The notes under the pieces are model-generated. The model was not told the origin of the DNA. It did no database searches and saw only the letters and a program-made list of their open reading frames with translations. Positions 63,201 through 64,000 of a DNA stretch of 64,000 bases are shown piece after piece (the first letter of the stretch is position 1; every line of letters starts with the position of its first letter). Source of the DNA: Lutraria lutraria (Eukaryota; Mollusca; Bivalvia; Venerida; Mactridae); the NCBI GenBank assembly GCA_964023205.1, contig OZ026835.1:367501-431500 (forward strand), read 5' to 3'. The translations under genes and the position numbers were made by a program.

Positions 63201-63793
63201 TTTCTACAAAAAAGGTAAAATACAAATAAATTACTGTTCTAATTGACACATGTCTATAATAACTTCAAACACACGTTCAACCTGCTTGAAGTCAATGAAA
63301 ACATAAAATGTCAAGATTATATCTTTTAATAACAAGTTAGTATCTATTGGCTTACTACTTACTGTTTCACATAATATAGACAATATAAATGTAAAATTAT
63401 CAGCTTTTAAGCAATGTTAAGAAAACCCTTAGATTTTGTTCAAGATTCTATAAAGTTTAAATACTAGAACAACCCTCAGAATAAAGATTTGTCTTCAGGA
63501 TTCTCAATAACAACAGGTCGCAAGCTGAATTAGCTGCCTTGAAACAAGTTTGGGATATTGCTGGAAAAATGCCTGGACCCCCCCCCCCCCCCTCCCTAGA
63601 TGTTCGTCTAGCTTTTGGTCCTGCTACCTTGGCCACAAACAATTAACTTATTGAGAACCCTGAGTCTTAATAATGAAGAACAAAATCAAAGATATAAATG
63701 ATAATCAATAAATTTGCAGAACCAAACTATTTGTGAGTTCAGAAAATTAGAAATAAAATAATGTACCTTTCCATGTCTGTCTTTCTCGGCAAT
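42524..63793 (-). CDS. MED14: Mediator complex subunit 14 (5' partial, 35 exons)
   Basis: MED14 is the backbone subunit linking Mediator head, middle and tail in RNA polymerase II transcription. Exons (high-low): 63793-63767, 63203-63098, 62783-62689, 62400-62322, 62207-62078, 61587-61459, 61071-60964, 60674-60631, 59941-59853, 59295-59252, 58869-58688, 58490-58451, 57837-57712, 57410-57332, 56702-56543, 56260-56065, 55399-55353, 55042-54914, 54573-54497, 54113-54005, 52091-51908, 51221-51130, 50704-50555, 50066-49992, 49477-49401, 49096-48979, 48309-48133, 47494-47317, 45815-45621, 45209-45001, 44422-44299, 43999-43938, 43626-43519, 43234-43109, 42796-42524. All phases agree; 1,380 residues plus stop. 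Signatures: [43 protein letters not shown]. Human MED14 has about 1,454 residues, so only some 70-80 N-terminal residues are missing, beyond the window. Two introns look U12-type. Confidence 0.95.
45408..45597. repeat. Dispersed repeat (CTATCCACCTATGAAGTTTC family), copy 4
   Basis: ACAAGAGGGCTGAAAGTGGT at the left and TTCTTTGAAAACAGACAAAC at the right. It abuts MED14 exon 29 on its donor side. Confidence 0.75.
45621..48309 (-). CDS. MED14: MED14 exons 27-29: proline/serine-rich disordered linker
   Basis: About 183 residues rich in S, P, G and T. Starts [20 protein letters not shown] and EDDNPPSP, and continues with [20 protein letters not shown] and [13 protein letters not shown]. The composition and position match the long disordered segment of animal MED14. 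The intron between exons 28 and 29 (1.5 kb) is filled by a tandem repeat. Confidence 0.92.
46186..47145 (-). mobile_element. Helentron-like repeat with about 140-bp tandem core
   Basis: Left end AGAGGGCCAAGATGGCCCTA is the reverse complement of the right end of the element at 16380-18637. Six to seven units follow, each with GACCTAGTTTTTGACCC, GATGACCCATGTT and CAAACATTCTGACAAGGTT. It ends with CGACGCACGACGCCGGACGG. Lies in the MED14 intron between exons 28 and 29. Confidence 0.78.
47868..48045. repeat. Dispersed repeat (CTATCCACCTATGAAGTTTC family), copy 3
   Basis: Divergent copy with AGTGGTGCCAACGC, GAGATCTATCCACCTAC and CACAATGCTGACG, in the intron between MED14 exons 27 and 28. Confidence 0.65.
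48652..48880. mobile_element. MITE with about 60-bp inverted repeats in a MED14 intron
   Basis: The left arm CTGGCCCAGAGATTATAAAA is matched in inverted form by the right arm ending AAACTCGGGGCCAG. Further inward, GAGCTCAAATCACA pairs with TGAGATTTGAACTC. The target duplication is not clear. Confidence 0.6.
48979..60674 (-). CDS. MED14: MED14 exons 8-26: central region
   Basis: About 670 residues of repeated mixed alpha/beta units. Landmarks: KLIRERLG and [128 protein letters not shown] and [20 protein letters not shown]. Similarity to vertebrate MED14 is moderate between exons 11 and 23 and strong again from exon 24. Confidence 0.9.
49097..49400 (-). other. MED14: U12-type intron in MED14 (second)
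   Basis: Donor GTATCCTTTAAC, branch-like ATCCTTAATCC with the adenosine at 49109, 13 nt from the exon, acceptor AGTACACAG without a pyrimidine tract. The joined sequence IAYRNNYCLDV matches human MED14 at this site. Confidence 0.9.
50123..50330. repeat. Fragment of a dispersed repeat
   Basis: Begins AAGAGGTGTTTGTTAAACAC and contains GGTCACGGTGATGTAGCCC; a GC-richer block resembling the Helentron-like families elsewhere in the window. Single copy here, so tentative. Confidence 0.4.
51308..51478. mobile_element. Tc1/mariner-type MITE (CAGTGCAAC family) in a MED14 intron
   Basis: Right end GGAGAGGTTGCACTG; left end CAGTACCTCTCAAAAGC after TA. Internal GGTTGCTGAAGAGAGGTTGC direct repeats resemble the minisatellite unit. 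Confidence 0.6.
52208..53456 (+). mobile_element. Helentron-like 'pearl'-type element with 162-bp tandem core
   Basis: Starts CTAGAAGCCCAAGGGCAAC and ends GGCGGGCTCGACAAAA. The core unit is repeated at an exact 162-bp period: GCCCGG occurs at 52670, 52832, 52994, 53156 and 53318. A CACT/AACT run follows at 53343-53392. The copy at 15060-15611 shares both ends but has fewer core units. Lies in the 1.9-kb MED14 intron between exons 20 and 21. Confidence 0.85.
53625..53735. repeat. Partial copy of the MITE at 48652-48880
   Basis: Shares ATTAATCAGCTCTATCTTTC, GGAATTGAGA and TTCTCAAGTT with 48785-48870. Its ends are not resolved. Confidence 0.5.
55085..55230. repeat. Dispersed repeat (CTATCCACCTATGAAGTTTC family), copy 1
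   Basis: Shares CTGTTCACTGCCTCA, CTATCCACCTATGAAGTTTC and TTTCTTCGAAAACAGACAAG with copies at 45408-45597, 47868-48045 and 55805-55992, all in the same orientation within MED14 introns. Open frames read through it ([20 protein letters not shown]) but are not genes. Confidence 0.75.
55805..55992. repeat. Dispersed repeat (CTATCCACCTATGAAGTTTC family), copy 2
   Basis: Begins ACAACAAGAGTGCCGCAAGC and ends TTTTCTTTGAAAACAGACAA. Directly downstream (in MED14 sense) of exon 16; an open frame running from that exon into the repeat is not real coding sequence. Confidence 0.78.
57875..57950 (-). CDS. Candidate alternative first exon of MED14
   Basis: On the minus strand an ATG opens 25 codons ([20 protein letters not shown] then LQKKP) plus one base, followed by the strong donor GTGAGT. 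That phase matches the next MED14 exon (57837-57712), which could give an N-terminally shortened product. No good acceptor lies upstream, so it would be a first exon. [10 protein letters not shown] is cysteine-rich and has no MED14 counterpart. It may also be a chance frame. Confidence 0.3.
60147..60420 (+). mobile_element. tRNA-derived SINE in a MED14 intron
   Basis: Head with GTTAGCTCAGTGGTAAGAGC (A box) and GTGAGTTTGAAACCC (B box). The unrelated body GAATAATGTGGGGTAGCTTG follows. It is antisense to MED14. Confidence 0.8.
60675..60963 (-). other. MED14: U12-type intron in MED14 (first)
   Basis: Donor GTATCCTTA, branch-like TATCCTTAAT with the adenosine at 60687, 13 nt from the exon, acceptor GTTAAG without a pyrimidine tract. 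Splicing at this donor rather than a nearby GT gives [17 protein letters not shown], matching human MED14. Confidence 0.88.
60964..63793 (-). CDS. MED14: MED14 exons 1-7 of the window: N-terminal domain
   Basis: About 225 residues. They read LPRKTDME, then [89 protein letters not shown] and [20 protein letters not shown]. This is the best-conserved MED14 region, which in known Mediator structures contacts the middle module and MED17. The first exon here is only 27 nt. Introns are 80-590 nt. The preceding exon was not found before 64000. Confidence 0.94.
63578..63592. repeat. Poly-C tract in a MED14 intron
   Basis: A homopolymer of about 15 C. A G run of comparable type lies at 55284-55293. 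Confidence 0.85.
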
Positions 63794-64000
63794 CTAAAAT
63801 GAAATAACCTTTTTTTAAAATTTGTTTATGCTTTTTTTCAAGTATGCCCTTTTACATTCCTTTCTCTGTAAGCATTTGTGAATGAGACATAGTTCAAAAA
63901 GCTTAGATGAATGTTCTGAGTATTGACTATTTACAGAATATGGAAACAATACAATGATTAGATATTAGACAGATATTGATTTGATATCAGGGCCCTCATT

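Overview
The window is eukaryotic: genes are split by GT-AG introns, non-coding DNA is AT-rich, and repeats make up a large share. The repeats resemble families known from bivalve molluscs: Helentron-like elements with tandem cores and ACTC/ACTA tracts ('pearl' type), several tRNA-derived SINEs, and a degraded non-LTR retrotransposon. A bivalve is my best guess for the host; this is an inference, not an alignment result.

Layout: 1-2040 is a two-length (32/28 bp) minisatellite ending beside a 200-N assembly gap (2080-2279). From 2280 to 9360 I see mostly non-coding DNA with a MITE and the 3' end of a broken non-LTR retrotransposon. A three-exon + strand gene of unknown function spans 9361-13114. 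A CCDC28 homologue (+) runs from 16277 to 38714 in six exons. Its first intron (about 10 kb) holds a stack of transposons: a Helentron-like element split by a Tc1-like element, a PIF/Harbinger element split by a hAT-like element that itself contains a hairpin, and two inverted copies of one MITE flanking the Harbinger element. Its second intron (about 10.7 kb) holds a Mutator-like MITE, a 3.1-kb array of a 33-bp satellite, and a complete antisense gene: a two-exon B-box/coiled-coil/beta-propeller (TRIM-like) protein at 32443-36516. The intron of that nested gene contains a DNA transposon that itself contains a mariner-type MITE.

From 42524 to the right edge lies the minus-strand gene for Mediator subunit MED14. 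I resolved 35 consecutive exons in frame (about 1,380 residues plus the stop); only the extreme N-terminus lies beyond the window. MED14 and CCDC28 converge tail to tail.

The strongest unexpected signal is three introns with the features of the minor (U12) spliceosome: two in MED14 and one in CCDC28. Each has a GTATCCTT donor, a CTTAA-type branch site whose adenosine lies 13 nt from the acceptor, and no polypyrimidine tract. A second candidate is a short phase-compatible exon (57875-57950) that could start an N-terminally shortened MED14 transcript. No rRNA, functional tRNA, CRISPR or prokaryotic feature was found. The genes do not form an operon and no shared pathway is evident; MED14 acts in RNA polymerase II transcription, and the other three have unknown or only general roles.
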